From: Paratissierella segnis
GTDB taxonomy: Bacteria > Bacillota > Clostridia > Tissierellales > Tissierellaceae
Assembly: GCF_014385195.1 (NCBI RefSeq)
Contig: NZ_JACRTG010000018.1
Coordinates: forward strand, 279,264-343,263
Direction of reading: 5' to 3'
Length of the DNA: 64,000 nt
Every line of letters starts with the position of its first letter. The stretch's first letter is position 1. Positions 24,310 through 33,479 of the stretch are shown in pieces. The position numbers and the translations under genes were made by a program. The notes beneath the pieces are model-generated. The model saw only the letters and a program-made list of their open reading frames with translations. It ran no database searches and was not told where the DNA came from.

Positions 24310-26155
24310 TAATATAGTGTTTCTAAAGGAAAATAGTCCGATTCTCTATGAAGAACTTAAGAAATCAGAAGAAAATACCAATGAATCAAAGGTAATTTTA
24401 GAGGATACTAAAACTAGTGATAAAACACTTAAAATCGAAAAAGATAATAGTATGATTTATCTACATAGTAAATACAACCCTCTGAGAGAGGCAGAATCCA
24501 TAATAGACAATTTGGGGGAAAGAGAAAATATAGATGAAGATACATATGTAATCTTTTATGGGATAGGTCTTGGATATCATATTAATGTCTTTGCCGGCAG
24601 ATACCCTGATGTTGAGTTTTCAATATATGAACCTTCCATTGAAGTTTTTTGCCATTTTTTGGAATACAATAATCTAAAAAGTAATTCATATAGAAAATTG
24701 GACTTAGTTCAATGTGAATATAATCCTAAAATTATGGAAGATTTTTTTAAAACCATTATAAAGAAAATAGATAAAAAAATTATAATCATAGACTTGCCAA
24801 GCTATAGCAGTGCTTTCAAAGAAAATCATGAAATATTTTTCAAAAGGTTTAAAGAAGTGTTAACAAATGAAAGAAAATCTTTACATACAGATTATGCATT
24901 TCAAAAAAGATGGATAATAAATAGCATGAAAAATTTAAAAGAAGTATTATCCACTCCAAATATAATACTTGAAAAGAAAGGTGAATTTAAAGGCAAAACT
25001 GCTGTATTAGTAGCAGCAGGTCCATCGCTTAATGATGAGATCGAGAATATTAGATATATTAAAGATAATGGATTGGCTTATATATTCAGTGTAGGTTCAG
25101 CTGTTAATACGCTTATATATAATAATATATATCCTGATGCTGCATGTACCTATGATCCGGCAGCTTTTAATCAAAATGTATTTAAAACAATAAAAGATAA
25201 AAATATTTGTAATGTTCCAATGATATTTGGTTCATCAGTAGGGTATGAGACTTTGGAAAATTATCCCGGGGAAAAATATCATATGATAACAAGTCAAGAT
25301 ACAGTAGCAGGCTATTTTTTAAAAAATGAAACTGGAGGGGCTATAAGTATAATTCAGGATGCTCCGTCTATAGCGGTGGTTACACTTCAATTGCTGTATA
25401 CCTTAGGATTTGATAATATATTGTTAGTAGGTCAAAATCTGGGATATAGAGGTAAAGAACGTTATTCAGAAGGGATTTCCTATAATAAGGAGCTCACTGA
25501 TGATGAAATATCAAATGGCTTATGGGTAAAAGACGTATATGGAAATGAAATATTGACAAATGAAGGGTTTAATTCCATGAGACATCAAATGGAAATCTAT
25601 ATAAAAATCCTGCCGAATATTAACGTAATTAATACTACAAAAGGTGGAGCTCAAATAGAAGGAACGGAATTTAAGGAATTAAAAGATGTTATAGAAACAG
25701 TTTTAGACAAAAAAACAGTAGATAAAAATTGGCTAAATGGAAATAAGACAAGCTATGATAAAGAATATATGGAGTTTCAAGCCAAAAGTATGGATAAATC
25801 CTATGAAAAAGCTTTGAAGATCAATAAGGAATACAAGCTAATATTAACTAAAATTGAAAAGGCAATAAACAATAGGAATTATACTCAAACTGAAAATCTA
25901 TATATAAAATTGGATAAGGAATTAAGAAGAATAGAAAACAATGATTTTTATAAAACGTTCATATTACCAATGAATAGAGTTCAGTATAAAGTGCTGGCTA
26001 ATAGCATAGATAGCTTAAATGAAGAAAAAAATCCATATGAAAAGGGAAAAAGAATAGTGAATAGCTTTAGAGGATTCATTGGTATATGTACTGCTGATAT
26101 AGAAATGATAAAACCTATATATGATGAAATGAAGAAATACATTAATGAATTTTAG
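24299..26155 (+). CDS. Motility accessory factor (Maf) family flagellin glycosyltransferase
   Basis: 618 residues of the Maf/DUF115 family, which transfers nonulosonic acids (pseudaminic or legionaminic type) to serine or threonine of flagellin. Central signatures seen are TAVLVAAGPSLNDEI, the NTLIYNNIYPDAACTYDP region and LLVGQNLGYRGKERYSEG, flanked by an N-terminal domain with YGIGLGYHI and a helical C-terminal domain. It starts inside the preceding frame and is followed by sugar-nucleotide genes. Acceptor and sugar are inferred from context: flagellin is encoded at the far end of this island. Confidence 0.9.
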   Translation: MLIDNIVFLKENSPILYEELKKSEENTNESKVILEDTKTSDKTLKIEKDNSMIYLHSKYNPLREAESIIDNLGERENIDEDTYVIFYGIGLGYHINVFAGRYPDVEFSIYEPSIEVFCHFLEYNNLKSNSYRKLDLVQCEYNPKIMEDFFKTIIKKIDKKIIIIDLPSYSSAFKENHEIFFKRFKEVLTNERKSLHTDYAFQKRWIINSMKNLKEVLSTPNIILEKKGEFKGKTAVLVAAGPSLNDEIENIRYIKDNGLAYIFSVGSAVNTLIYNNIYPDAACTYDPAAFNQNVFKTIKDKNICNVPMIFGSSVGYETLENYPGEKYHMITSQDTVAGYFLKNETGGAISIIQDAPSIAVVTLQLLYTLGFDNILLVGQNLGYRGKERYSEGISYNKELTDDEISNGLWVKDVYGNEILTNEGFNSMRHQMEIYIKILPNINVINTTKGGAQIEGTEFKELKDVIETVLDKKTVDKNWLNGNKTSYDKEYMEFQAKSMDKSYEKALKINKEYKLILTKIEKAINNRNYTQTENLYIKLDKELRRIENNDFYKTFILPMNRVQYKVLANSIDSLNEEKNPYEKGKRIVNSFRGFIGICTADIEMIKPIYDEMKKYINEF

Positions 26156-26173
26156 TGGATGGAGTGTAATACT

Positions 26174-27175
26174 ATGTTGGATAATAAATCAATTTTAATT
26201 ACTGGTGGTACAGGATCATTTGGAAAGAAATTTATTGAGATGATATTTGCTAAATATGATCCTTCAAGAGTAATTATATATTCAAGAGATGAATTCAAAC
26301 AAGATGCCGTTAAGAAATTATTTTCAACTAAATTAACAAAAGAACAGCAATCAAAACTTAGATTTTTTATTGGTGATGTCAGAGACAAGGATAGGCTATA
26401 TAGAGCGTTTAAAGGTGTTGACTATGTGATACATGCTGCAGCAATGAAACAGGTTCCGGCTTGTGAATATAATCCGTTTGAAGCTATAAAGACTAATATA
26501 TATGGGGCGCAAAATATAGTTGATGCTGCATTGGATTGCGGAGTTAAGAAAGTAGTAGCCTTATCAACTGATAAAGCTGTTAATCCGATTAACCTTTATG
26601 GAGGAACAAAGTTAGTTTCTGATAAATTATTTATATCTGCAAATGCATATTCTGGTGGAAAAGGAGCGGTGTTCTCGGTAGTTAGATATGGTAATGTAGC
26701 AGGCAGCAGAGGCTCAGTCATTCCTTTTTTTCAGGAATTAATTAATCGCGGTGAAAAGGAATTGCCAATAACAGATATTAGAATGACTAGGTTTTGGATA
26801 ACCTTGGAAGAAGGGGTAGAGCTGGTTTTCAAAGCTTTGAGCGAATCTAAAGGTGGGGAAACATATATATCCAAGATACCTTCTTTCAAAATAGTGGATC
26901 TAGCTAAGGCTATGTTACCAAACTGTATTATAAAAGAAGTGGGAATTCGTGAAGGTGAAAAATTGCATGAGGTTATGGTTCCAAAAGACGAATCAAGAAT
27001 GACTTTTGAGTATGGCAAACATTATATAATATACCCTCATTTTGATTGGTGGAAATCTGAAAACTTCTTAAATGGGGGCAAGCCTATTGATGAGAATTTT
27101 GAATATAATTCCGGAACTAACGATGAATGGTTGAGTGTGGAGGAATTGAGGGAAAAACTAAAAGGATTTAAGTAA
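26174..27175 (+). CDS. pseB: UDP-GlcNAc 4,6-dehydratase (inverting), PseB-like
   Basis: 333-residue extended short-chain dehydrogenase. PseB converts UDP-GlcNAc to a 4-keto-6-deoxy-L-hexose derivative, the first step of pseudaminic acid synthesis. Seen are GGTGSFGKKF (NAD binding), YSRDEFKQ, GDVRDKDRL, HAAAMKQVP, STDKAVNP with YGGTK (Y-x3-K) and RYGNVAGSRGSVIPFF; the match to PseB is close over the full length. Start at 26174 has GGAG nine bases upstream; an ATG 15 bases earlier lacks a ribosome-binding site. The usual next enzymes (PseC aminotransferase, PseG hydrolase) are absent from the island. Confidence 0.92.
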   Translation: MLDNKSILITGGTGSFGKKFIEMIFAKYDPSRVIIYSRDEFKQDAVKKLFSTKLTKEQQSKLRFFIGDVRDKDRLYRAFKGVDYVIHAAAMKQVPACEYNPFEAIKTNIYGAQNIVDAALDCGVKKVVALSTDKAVNPINLYGGTKLVSDKLFISANAYSGGKGAVFSVVRYGNVAGSRGSVIPFFQELINRGEKELPITDIRMTRFWITLEEGVELVFKALSESKGGETYISKIPSFKIVDLAKAMLPNCIIKEVGIREGEKLHEVMVPKDESRMTFEYGKHYIIYPHFDWWKSENFLNGGKPIDENFEYNSGTNDEWLSVEELREKLKGFK

Positions 27176-27229
27176 TTTAACGTATATTAATATTTGATAG
27201 AAATCATATAATCAAAAGGAGATGATTAT

Positions 27230-27961
27230 GTGCCAAAAGTTGTTGCAATTATACAAGCAAGAATGGGTTCTTCAAGATTGCATGGTAAGGTTATGAAAGA
27301 TTTGTTTGGAAAACCGGTTCTTAGTCATGATATAGAAAGGATAAAACAAGCTTCTGCAATAGATGAAATTGTGGTTGCTACTACACTATCTGATGAAGAT
27401 GATATAATTGTCCGACAAGCATTTAAGGATGGAGTTAAAATATATAGGGGAAGTGAGAATAATGTTTTAAGTAGGTATTATCAAGCAGGTATGGAATTTT
27501 CCGCTGATGTTGTAGTCAGGATTACTTCTGATTGTCCTTTAATTGATCCCAATATAGCTGATGAAGTAATTAATTTTTATTTGAATAATGATTATGATTT
27601 AGTAACTAATGCAGGTTTATATGTAGAAAATAGAACATATCCAAGAGGTCTTGATTTGGAGGTATTTTCCATAAAATCTTTAAAAGAAGCTTACGAAAAT
27701 GCTAAAAAAGATTATCAATTAGAACATGTAACGCCATATATTTATGAGAATAGCGATAAGATATTTTACTATAAAAACAGTAAAGATGAGTCAAAGCATA
27801 GATGGACACTTGATACAGAGGAAGATTTTGAACTTATTAAAGCTATTTATGGTGATTTATATAAAGGAGTTCATAACTTTTATCTGGATGATATATTAAA
27901 TTTGTTTAATAAAAAGCCGGAATTATTTTATATAAATAGTCATATAGAGCAAAAAAAGTAG
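27230..27961 (+). CDS. SpsF-like cytidylyltransferase (probable CMP-sugar synthetase)
   Basis: 243 residues of the nucleotidyltransferase family that contains SpsF and CMP-nonulosonate synthetases. The N-terminal IIQARMGSSRLHGKVM carries the nucleotide-binding R and K residues; RITSDCPLIDP and HRWTLDTEEDF are the other hallmarks. In nonulosonate clusters this type of enzyme activates the sugar with CTP before transfer by Maf. The start is GTG with AAAGGAGATG upstream; an ATG overlapping by two bases is out of frame. Confidence 0.82.
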   Translation: MPKVVAIIQARMGSSRLHGKVMKDLFGKPVLSHDIERIKQASAIDEIVVATTLSDEDDIIVRQAFKDGVKIYRGSENNVLSRYYQAGMEFSADVVVRITSDCPLIDPNIADEVINFYLNNDYDLVTNAGLYVENRTYPRGLDLEVFSIKSLKEAYENAKKDYQLEHVTPYIYENSDKIFYYKNSKDESKHRWTLDTEEDFELIKAIYGDLYKGVHNFYLDDILNLFNKKPELFYINSHIEQKK

Positions 27962-28012
27962 GCGAATAAGTATAGCGTTATTGTAGAATAATTTTTGTGG
28001 AGGGCTAATGTA

Positions 28013-28900
28013 ATGAATAAGGTATTAATTACTGGTTCTAATGGAATGTTAGGGAAAGCTCTTGTAGAAATCTTTTCAAAAGATAGATCTTTTAGTTTAT
28101 TTGGTATAAATAGATCAGCATCTAATAAACAATTCATAGATAATTATACTTGTGATTTAACTGATCTAAAAATACTAAGAAGCATATTAGATGAAATAAA
28201 ACCGGATATTATTATACATTGTGCAGCAAATGTAAACTTGGAATATTGTGAAAGAGAAAAGAAATATGCATATCAATTGAATGCAAAATCATCGGAAATA
28301 CTTGCTTCCTATAATTCAGATGTGACAAAATTTATTTATATTTCTACTGATTCAGTATTTGATGGGATAGTAGGGGATTACACAGAAGGATCTGAGACAA
28401 ATCCATTAAATTATTATGCTTTCACCAAACTAGAAGGTGAAAAACTTATTACTCAAAGTAATCCTAATGCAATTATAATTAGAACCAATATTTATGGATT
28501 TCACACTGAAACAGGTAATTCATTAGTTGAATGGGGACTAAAAAACCTTATTGCTGGAAGGGGAATAACTGGATTTTATGATGTGATTTTCAATCCTGTT
28601 TATACTAAACAACTTGCTGAGGTTTGCTATGAGTTAATAATATCTAATTACAAAGGATTAGTTAATGTTGGCAGTTATAAAAACATAAGTAAGTATGACT
28701 TTTTAATAAAGTTAGCTGATTATTTCAAACTAGATTCAAATTTAGTCAAAAAAGGTTCAATTGACAATATGATGAATTTTAAGGTTAAAAGGTCAAAAAA
28801 TACTACCCTTAATACACAATATATTAAAGAATTAGTGAATGTAGATTTAAGTATTGATACCGGATTTAAGGAATTGGTTAAAGATTATTACAATAAATAG
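28013..28900 (+). CDS. RmlD-like NAD(P)-dependent sugar-nucleotide reductase
   Basis: 295-residue extended SDR of the dTDP-4-dehydrorhamnose reductase type: GSNGMLGKAL (cofactor loop), HCAANVNLEYCE, STDSVFDG and YYAFTKLEGE (Y-x3-K). Family members reduce a C4 ketone on a nucleotide-activated 6-deoxy sugar. The neighbour PseB makes such a ketone, so C4 reduction of its product is a plausible role (inference). ATG 28013 has GGAGG eight bases upstream. No rmlA, rmlB or rmlC genes accompany it, which argues against rhamnose synthesis here. Confidence 0.82.
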   Translation: MNKVLITGSNGMLGKALVEIFSKDRSFSLFGINRSASNKQFIDNYTCDLTDLKILRSILDEIKPDIIIHCAANVNLEYCEREKKYAYQLNAKSSEILASYNSDVTKFIYISTDSVFDGIVGDYTEGSETNPLNYYAFTKLEGEKLITQSNPNAIIIRTNIYGFHTETGNSLVEWGLKNLIAGRGITGFYDVIFNPVYTKQLAEVCYELIISNYKGLVNVGSYKNISKYDFLIKLADYFKLDSNLVKKGSIDNMMNFKVKRSKNTTLNTQYIKELVNVDLSIDTGFKELVKDYYNK

Positions 28901-28922
28901 ATTAATTTATTAGAGGTGAATT

Positions 28923-29996
28923 ATGAGTGTTATAAAAATAGGAAATAGATTTGTTGGGGAAGGTAAGAAACCGTATTTTATAGCTGATTTAGCTGCAAAT
29001 CATGATGGAGATTTGAAAAGAGCATTTATGCTTATAGAGTTAGCAAAGAAATCTGGTGCTGATGCAGCTAAGTTTCAAAATTTTAAAGCTCCAAAAATTG
29101 TTAGCAAAAAAGGATTTAGTAATATGGGGAATATGAATTCACATCAATCATCATGGGATAAATCAGTTTATGAAGTGTATAAAGATGCAAGTATACCAGA
29201 AGATTGGACATGCAAATTAAAACAAAAATGCGATGAAGTTGGCATAGAATATATGACTAGTCCATATGATTTTGAATCAGTTGATTTAGTAAGCCCTTAC
29301 GTAAATGCATATAAAATAGGATCAGGAGATATTACTTGGCTTGAAATAATAAATTATATTGCAAGTAAAAATAAACCAGTTTTGCTTGCAACTGGTGCAT
29401 CGGATATAGAAGATGTAGAAAGGGCAGTTAAAACAATATATCATAAAAATAAAAATCTGGTTTTAATGCAATGCAATACTAATTATACTGCTTCTGCAGA
29501 AAATTTTAAATATATTAACTTAAATGTATTAAAAACATATAAAGAGTTATTTCCTAATATTATTTTAGGATTATCTGATCATACTTTAGGTCATGCTACG
29601 GTTTTAGGTGCAATAGCTTTAGGTGCTAAGGTAATTGAAAAACATTTCACTGATGATAATGGAAGAATAGGACCGGATCATAAGTTTTCGATGAATCCTG
29701 TTTCATGGAGAGAAATGGTAGACAGATCTATGGAATTATATTATGCGCTAGGGGATGGGAACAAAAAAATTGAAGATAATGAAAAAGAAACATCAATAAT
29801 ACAGAGACGTGCTCTTTTTTTGACAAGAGATATTGCTAAGGGATCTATTATATATAAAGAGGACTTATTTCCGGTTAGACCGATAAAAGAAGATGGAATC
29901 CCACCATATAAAATTGATGAAATAGTAGGAAAAAAGGTTAATAGGGACTTAAAGAAAGATGATTATATTAAATGGGGAGATCTTGTGAATGATTAG
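28923..29996 (+). CDS. Nonulosonate synthase (NeuB/PseI family)
   Basis: 357 residues. It condenses phosphoenolpyruvate with a six-carbon N-acetyl sugar to make a nine-carbon sialic-acid-like sugar. The TIM barrel (about 1-285) shows IADLAANHDGDLKRA, DAAKFQNFKA, YMTSPYDFESVD, YKIGSGDITWLEI, LSDHTLGH, EKHFTDD and GPDHKFSMNP; a C-terminal SAF/antifreeze-like domain follows (about 295-357). The exact substrate cannot be told from sequence. The gene is followed by an overlapping acetyltransferase gene. Confidence 0.92.
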   Translation: MSVIKIGNRFVGEGKKPYFIADLAANHDGDLKRAFMLIELAKKSGADAAKFQNFKAPKIVSKKGFSNMGNMNSHQSSWDKSVYEVYKDASIPEDWTCKLKQKCDEVGIEYMTSPYDFESVDLVSPYVNAYKIGSGDITWLEIINYIASKNKPVLLATGASDIEDVERAVKTIYHKNKNLVLMQCNTNYTASAENFKYINLNVLKTYKELFPNIILGLSDHTLGHATVLGAIALGAKVIEKHFTDDNGRIGPDHKFSMNPVSWREMVDRSMELYYALGDGNKKIEDNEKETSIIQRRALFLTRDIAKGSIIYKEDLFPVRPIKEDGIPPYKIDEIVGKKVNRDLKKDDYIKWGDLVND

Positions 29997-30534
29997 TGGG
30001 GATAAGGTTTATCTTACAGCTGTAGAGAGAGAGGATTTACCTATACTTAGAAAATGGAGAAATAAAGAGGAGTTCAGGAAATATTTTAGGGAATATAGGG
30101 AAATAAGCTCTGAAATGCAAAATAATTGGTTTGATTCCAAGGTTCTAAATGACCCGAATACTATTATGTTTTCAATTAGAGATATTATAACTGATGAGTT
30201 GTTGGGTTGTTGTGGACTCTGCTATATAAATTGGGTTCATAGATATGCTGATTTATCACTATATATAGGATTTGAAGATTCATATATAGATGAAAATGGA
30301 ATTGCAGAAGAAAGCTGTAAACTATTATTTAAATATGGATTTAATGAATTGGGATTAAATAAGATATGGACAGAAATCTATGAGTTTGATATAAAAAAGA
30401 AAAAATTATACGACACTATGAATTTTAAACTAGATGGAGTTCTTAGAGAAAATTATTTTTATGATGGAAGATGGTGGAACTCATTTGTTTTATCTTTATT
30501 AGAAAAAGACTACCTTAAAATTAAAAGTAATTGA
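29989..30534 (+). CDS. GNAT family N-acetyltransferase (PseH-like position)
   Basis: 181 residues with a GNAT fold of the RimJ/PseH type: an N-terminal LTAVEREDLPILRKWRN, DLSLYIGFE at the central strand, and NELGLNKIWTEIYEFD. In pseudaminic acid clusters PseH acetylates the 4-amino group of the UDP-sugar; that substrate would require an aminotransferase not encoded here, so the acceptor is open. It overlaps the synthase gene by eight bases and closes the island just before flagellin. Confidence 0.82.
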   Translation: MISGDKVYLTAVEREDLPILRKWRNKEEFRKYFREYREISSEMQNNWFDSKVLNDPNTIMFSIRDIITDELLGCCGLCYINWVHRYADLSLYIGFEDSYIDENGIAEESCKLLFKYGFNELGLNKIWTEIYEFDIKKKKLYDTMNFKLDGVLRENYFYDGRWWNSFVLSLLEKDYLKIKSN

Positions 30535-30557
30535 AAAAATATCTTTCAAAATCCTAT

Positions 30558-30583
30558 TAAACTTTACTCCAACTCTCCGATAA
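30558..30583 (+). promoter_or_regulatory. sigmaD promoter of flagellin
   Basis: TAAA, 14 bases and TCCGATAA: a perfect -35 and a one-mismatch -10. It gives a leader of about 70 bases before the flagellin ATG. Confidence 0.85.
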
Positions 30584-30623
30584 ATATAACAAGAAGCAAA
30601 TATCGCGATGTTTCTTAAAAAAA

Positions 30624-30654
30624 GGCAAGGAAGCCAAACGAAAATTCAAGGAGG
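30624..30654 (+). promoter_or_regulatory. Candidate pair of CsrA-binding sites in the flagellin leader
   Basis: GGC-AAGGAA-GCC (30624-30635) presents an AAGGA motif in the loop of a short hairpin, the preferred CsrA target. A second motif, CAAGGAGG (30647-30654), is the ribosome-binding site itself. The two GGA cores are 21 bases apart, suitable for one CsrA dimer. csrA and fliW are in the same window. Confidence 0.6.
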
Positions 30655-30662
30655 AATAATAA

Positions 30663-31577
30663 ATGAGAATTAACCAAAATATCTCAGCAATGAATACTTA
30701 TTCAAGATTAACAGCAGCAAATAGTGCAAAGAGCAATTCTTTAGCAAAACTATCATCAGGTTTAAGGATCAACAAAGCAGGAGATGACGCAGCAGGATTA
30801 GCAATATCAGAAAAAATGAGAGGTCAGATTGGCGGACTTAAACAAGCAGTTAGAAATGCACAGGACGGTATCTCTTTAATCCAAACAGCAGAAGGTGCTT
30901 TAACAGAAACTCATTCAATGCTTCAAAGAATGAGAGATTTAGCAGTACAGGCTTCAAATACAGGAACTAATACAGCAGAAGATACAAAACAAATACAAGC
31001 TGAATTTGATCAATTGGCTAAAGAAATTACAAGAGTAGCAACTGATACAGAATTCAATACAAAGTCTCTGTTTGGATATGATAAGGAATCAGGTAAATTT
31101 GAAGAAGCATCATTCACATTCCAAATAGGTGCTAATGATAAGCAAACTATGAGTGTAAGTATAGAAGGTATGGATTCAGTAAAATTAGAGGTAGGTTATG
31201 TATTAACTTCAGGAGATGTAGGTAGTGGAGGAGATTATGAAGGACGTGGAGTAGAGGGAGATGTAGTAGGTATTAATTTACTTGATGCTAGCGGCAATGT
31301 TACTGACGGTATTTTGGGGAAAATTGATAAAGCAATAGAAACAGTTTCTTCCCAAAGAGCATCATTAGGTGCTGCACAAAACAGATTAGACCATACTATC
31401 AACAACTTAACGGCTACTTCAGAAAACCTAAGTGCTGCTGAATCAAGAATCAGAGACGTTGATATGGCAGAAGAAATGGTGGAATTCACAAAGAATAACA
31501 TCCTAAGCCAAGCAGCTACATCAATGCTTGCTCAAGCTAACCAAATGCCACAATCAGTATTACAATTATTACAATAA
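30663..31577 (+). CDS. fliC: Flagellin
   Basis: 304 residues, a short flagellin. The N-terminal D0/D1 (MRINQNISAMNTY, LSSGLRINKAGDDAAGLAISEKMR) and C-terminal D1/D0 (NRLDHTINNL, AESRIRDVDMAEEMVEFTKNNIL, ending SVLQLLQ) are canonical; about 100 variable residues between form the surface domain, a likely glycosylation target. AAGGAGG precedes ATG by eight bases. Monocistronic: a sigmaD promoter is upstream and a strong terminator follows. It neighbours the glycosylation island and the FliD/FliS genes. Confidence 0.98.
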   Translation: MRINQNISAMNTYSRLTAANSAKSNSLAKLSSGLRINKAGDDAAGLAISEKMRGQIGGLKQAVRNAQDGISLIQTAEGALTETHSMLQRMRDLAVQASNTGTNTAEDTKQIQAEFDQLAKEITRVATDTEFNTKSLFGYDKESGKFEEASFTFQIGANDKQTMSVSIEGMDSVKLEVGYVLTSGDVGSGGDYEGRGVEGDVVGINLLDASGNVTDGILGKIDKAIETVSSQRASLGAAQNRLDHTINNLTATSENLSAAESRIRDVDMAEEMVEFTKNNILSQAATSMLAQANQMPQSVLQLLQ

Positions 31578-31588
31578 TAGTAAAAAAT

Positions 31589-31615
31589 AAGCCGACCGGT
31601 TTCGGTCGGCTTTAT
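31589..31615 (+). terminator. Intrinsic terminator of flagellin
   Basis: AAGCCGACCG and CGGTCGGCTT pair perfectly around GTTT, followed by a short T-rich tail. Confidence 0.93.
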
Positions 31616-31653
31616 TTAAAATAGTCCTATTAAAATATCATGGGGTGATTATT

Positions 31654-32025
31654 ATGATATATATAACTAGACCTGTGAACGAGACCCAAAGAAGAGTACC
31701 TAAGACCGCTGACAAGGTATTGGAAAACAATTTACAAGGAAAAGGACCCAAGGAGCAAGTTTTAAATCAGCAGGAAATCCAAAAAGTAAAATATGATCTA
31801 CAAAGAGATGAACTGCAAAGAGCAATTGAACAGACAAATCAAATGATATTTAAAGATGACAATAGATTTGAGTTTAAGATACATGAGCGAACCGGGCGTA
31901 TAATGGTAAAGCTTGTAAACAATGAGACAAATGAAATCGTAAAAGAAATCCCACCGGAAAAGATATTGGATTTAGTAGCCAGTATTTGGGACTTAGTGGG
32001 GATTTTGGTAGATGAAAGGGGATAA
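31654..32025 (+). CDS. flaG: FlaG family flagellar protein
   Basis: 123 residues. The C-terminal half NRFEFKIHERTGRIMVKLVNNETNEIVKEIPPEKILDLVASIWDL is shown here only in part by its core motifs (FKIHE, VKLVN, EIPPEKIL), the FlaG/YvyC signature. FlaG proteins influence filament length; the mechanism is unclear. Position directly before fliD is typical. ATG 31654 is seven bases after GGGGTG. Confidence 0.9.
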   Translation: MIYITRPVNETQRRVPKTADKVLENNLQGKGPKEQVLNQQEIQKVKYDLQRDELQRAIEQTNQMIFKDDNRFEFKIHERTGRIMVKLVNNETNEIVKEIPPEKILDLVASIWDLVGILVDERG

Positions 32026-32028
32026 AAA

Positions 32029-33465
32029 ATGGCAGGGATTAGCTTTATAGGCTCTTATTCAGGAATAGATCAAGCTACTATCGATAAGCTAATGGAGGTA
32101 GAAAAACTGCCTTTAGTTCAATTATCAAATAAAAAGACAGATATAACAGCAAAGCAAAATGCCTGGAAGGATGTAAATACCAGATTGAATTCTCTTTTCG
32201 AGAAGCTAAAGGCACTACAAAATCCAAAGACATTTAATTCGATGAAGGCTAAATTATCAAATGATGAAATTATTAGTGCAACTGTTTCTAAGGATGCAGT
32301 AGCAGGAACATATAAAATAAATGTTTCTCAATTAGCTACTAATACTAGTTATATTTCAGAGAAAATATCATTAGAAAATGGAGATATCACCAAGGCATTG
32401 GGAATTACCACTGGTAAATTTACTATAACAAATGCTGATGGGGACTCAAGAGATATAAATGTTGAAGACAGTGATAGTTTAAAAGCTATAGTCGGAAAGA
32501 TAAATGAAGCAGCAAAGGATACGAAGGGTGAAGATGGAGAGACCGTTAAAGGCACGGGAATTAATGCTACAATTATAGATGGGAAATTGATTTTAACTGA
32601 CAGCAAAACCGGTAAAAGAAATATAACTTTAAATGATGATGGTAATGGAACATTAGCTAGTTTAGGTTTAAATGAAGCAGCAAGAGATGAAAAAATCGGA
32701 GTTAATGCCCAATTAAAGATTAACGATATTGATATTGAAAGCGACTCCAACACAGTAACTGATGCAGTCCTTGGTCTAACTATCAATCTAAATCAAGAAG
32801 GGGAATCAACTGTTACTGTAGCTACCGATACAGAAAAGTTAACTAAGGCTATACAGGATTTTGTAGATCAGTATAATTCGACTATGAGCTTCATAGAGAC
32901 ACAATCGGCAGCCGGAACTGTTACGAAAGGCTCTGACGGCTCTTACACTACAGAAGGAAGAGGAGCTCTGGCAGGGGATAGCAGTTTGCGAAGCCTTCAT
33001 TCATCTCTTAGAAAGATGGTTACAGATACTCTTGGAGGGAACAAAGGAACAACAATAAATGATATTTCTATACTTGGGGTAACAACCAAAGATAAATCCG
33101 GTGTGTTAAGTTTTGATTCTTCAAAGCTTTTAGAAGAATTTTCAAAGGATTCACAAAATGTAATGAACTTTTTTACTAACAAAGTCGATGGTGAAGATGT
33201 AGGGTTCATTGCAAAACTGAATATAAAGATAGACTCCTATATATCATCTAATGATGGACTTATAAAAACCAAAAATAAAAGTTTGGAAAGAACTTTGGAT
33301 GATTTAAACAAGCAAATAGACCGTTTCAATGACCGCATGATAAGAAAAGAAGAGTATTACACAAAGAAGTTTGCTGCTCTTGATACAGCGATGATGAAAG
33401 CCGAAAGTCAGTTGGATTGGCTGCAAGGGCAAATAGATGCTATGAATGGAGCTAAGAAGAAATAA
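32029..33465 (+). CDS. fliD: Filament cap protein FliD (HAP2)
   Basis: 478 residues. The N-terminal FliD domain (SGIDQATIDKLMEVEKLPL, LNSLFEKLKALQ) and C-terminal FliD domain (LRSLHSSLRKMV, IGFI/VGFIAKLNIKIDSYISS, coiled SLERTLDDLNKQIDRFNDRMIRKE) flank a variable surface region. FliD forms the rotating cap at the filament tip under which flagellin folds. AAAGGGG lies eight bases before ATG. fliS follows. Confidence 0.95.
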   Translation: MAGISFIGSYSGIDQATIDKLMEVEKLPLVQLSNKKTDITAKQNAWKDVNTRLNSLFEKLKALQNPKTFNSMKAKLSNDEIISATVSKDAVAGTYKINVSQLATNTSYISEKISLENGDITKALGITTGKFTITNADGDSRDINVEDSDSLKAIVGKINEAAKDTKGEDGETVKGTGINATIIDGKLILTDSKTGKRNITLNDDGNGTLASLGLNEAARDEKIGVNAQLKINDIDIESDSNTVTDAVLGLTINLNQEGESTVTVATDTEKLTKAIQDFVDQYNSTMSFIETQSAAGTVTKGSDGSYTTEGRGALAGDSSLRSLHSSLRKMVTDTLGGNKGTTINDISILGVTTKDKSGVLSFDSSKLLEEFSKDSQNVMNFFTNKVDGEDVGFIAKLNIKIDSYISSNDGLIKTKNKSLERTLDDLNKQIDRFNDRMIRKEEYYTKKFAALDTAMMKAESQLDWLQGQIDAMNGAKKK

Positions 33466-33479
33466 CGGAGGGAAGTAAA

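Noticed and set aside
26159..26173. Earlier ATG for the PseB-like gene
   Set aside because: It overlaps the GGAG that serves the ATG at 26174 and would add residues not typical of the family.
28013..28900. RmlD-like gene as evidence of a dTDP-rhamnose pathway
   Set aside because: No rmlA, rmlB or rmlC accompany it, and its neighbours act on UDP-GlcNAc and nonulosonates.
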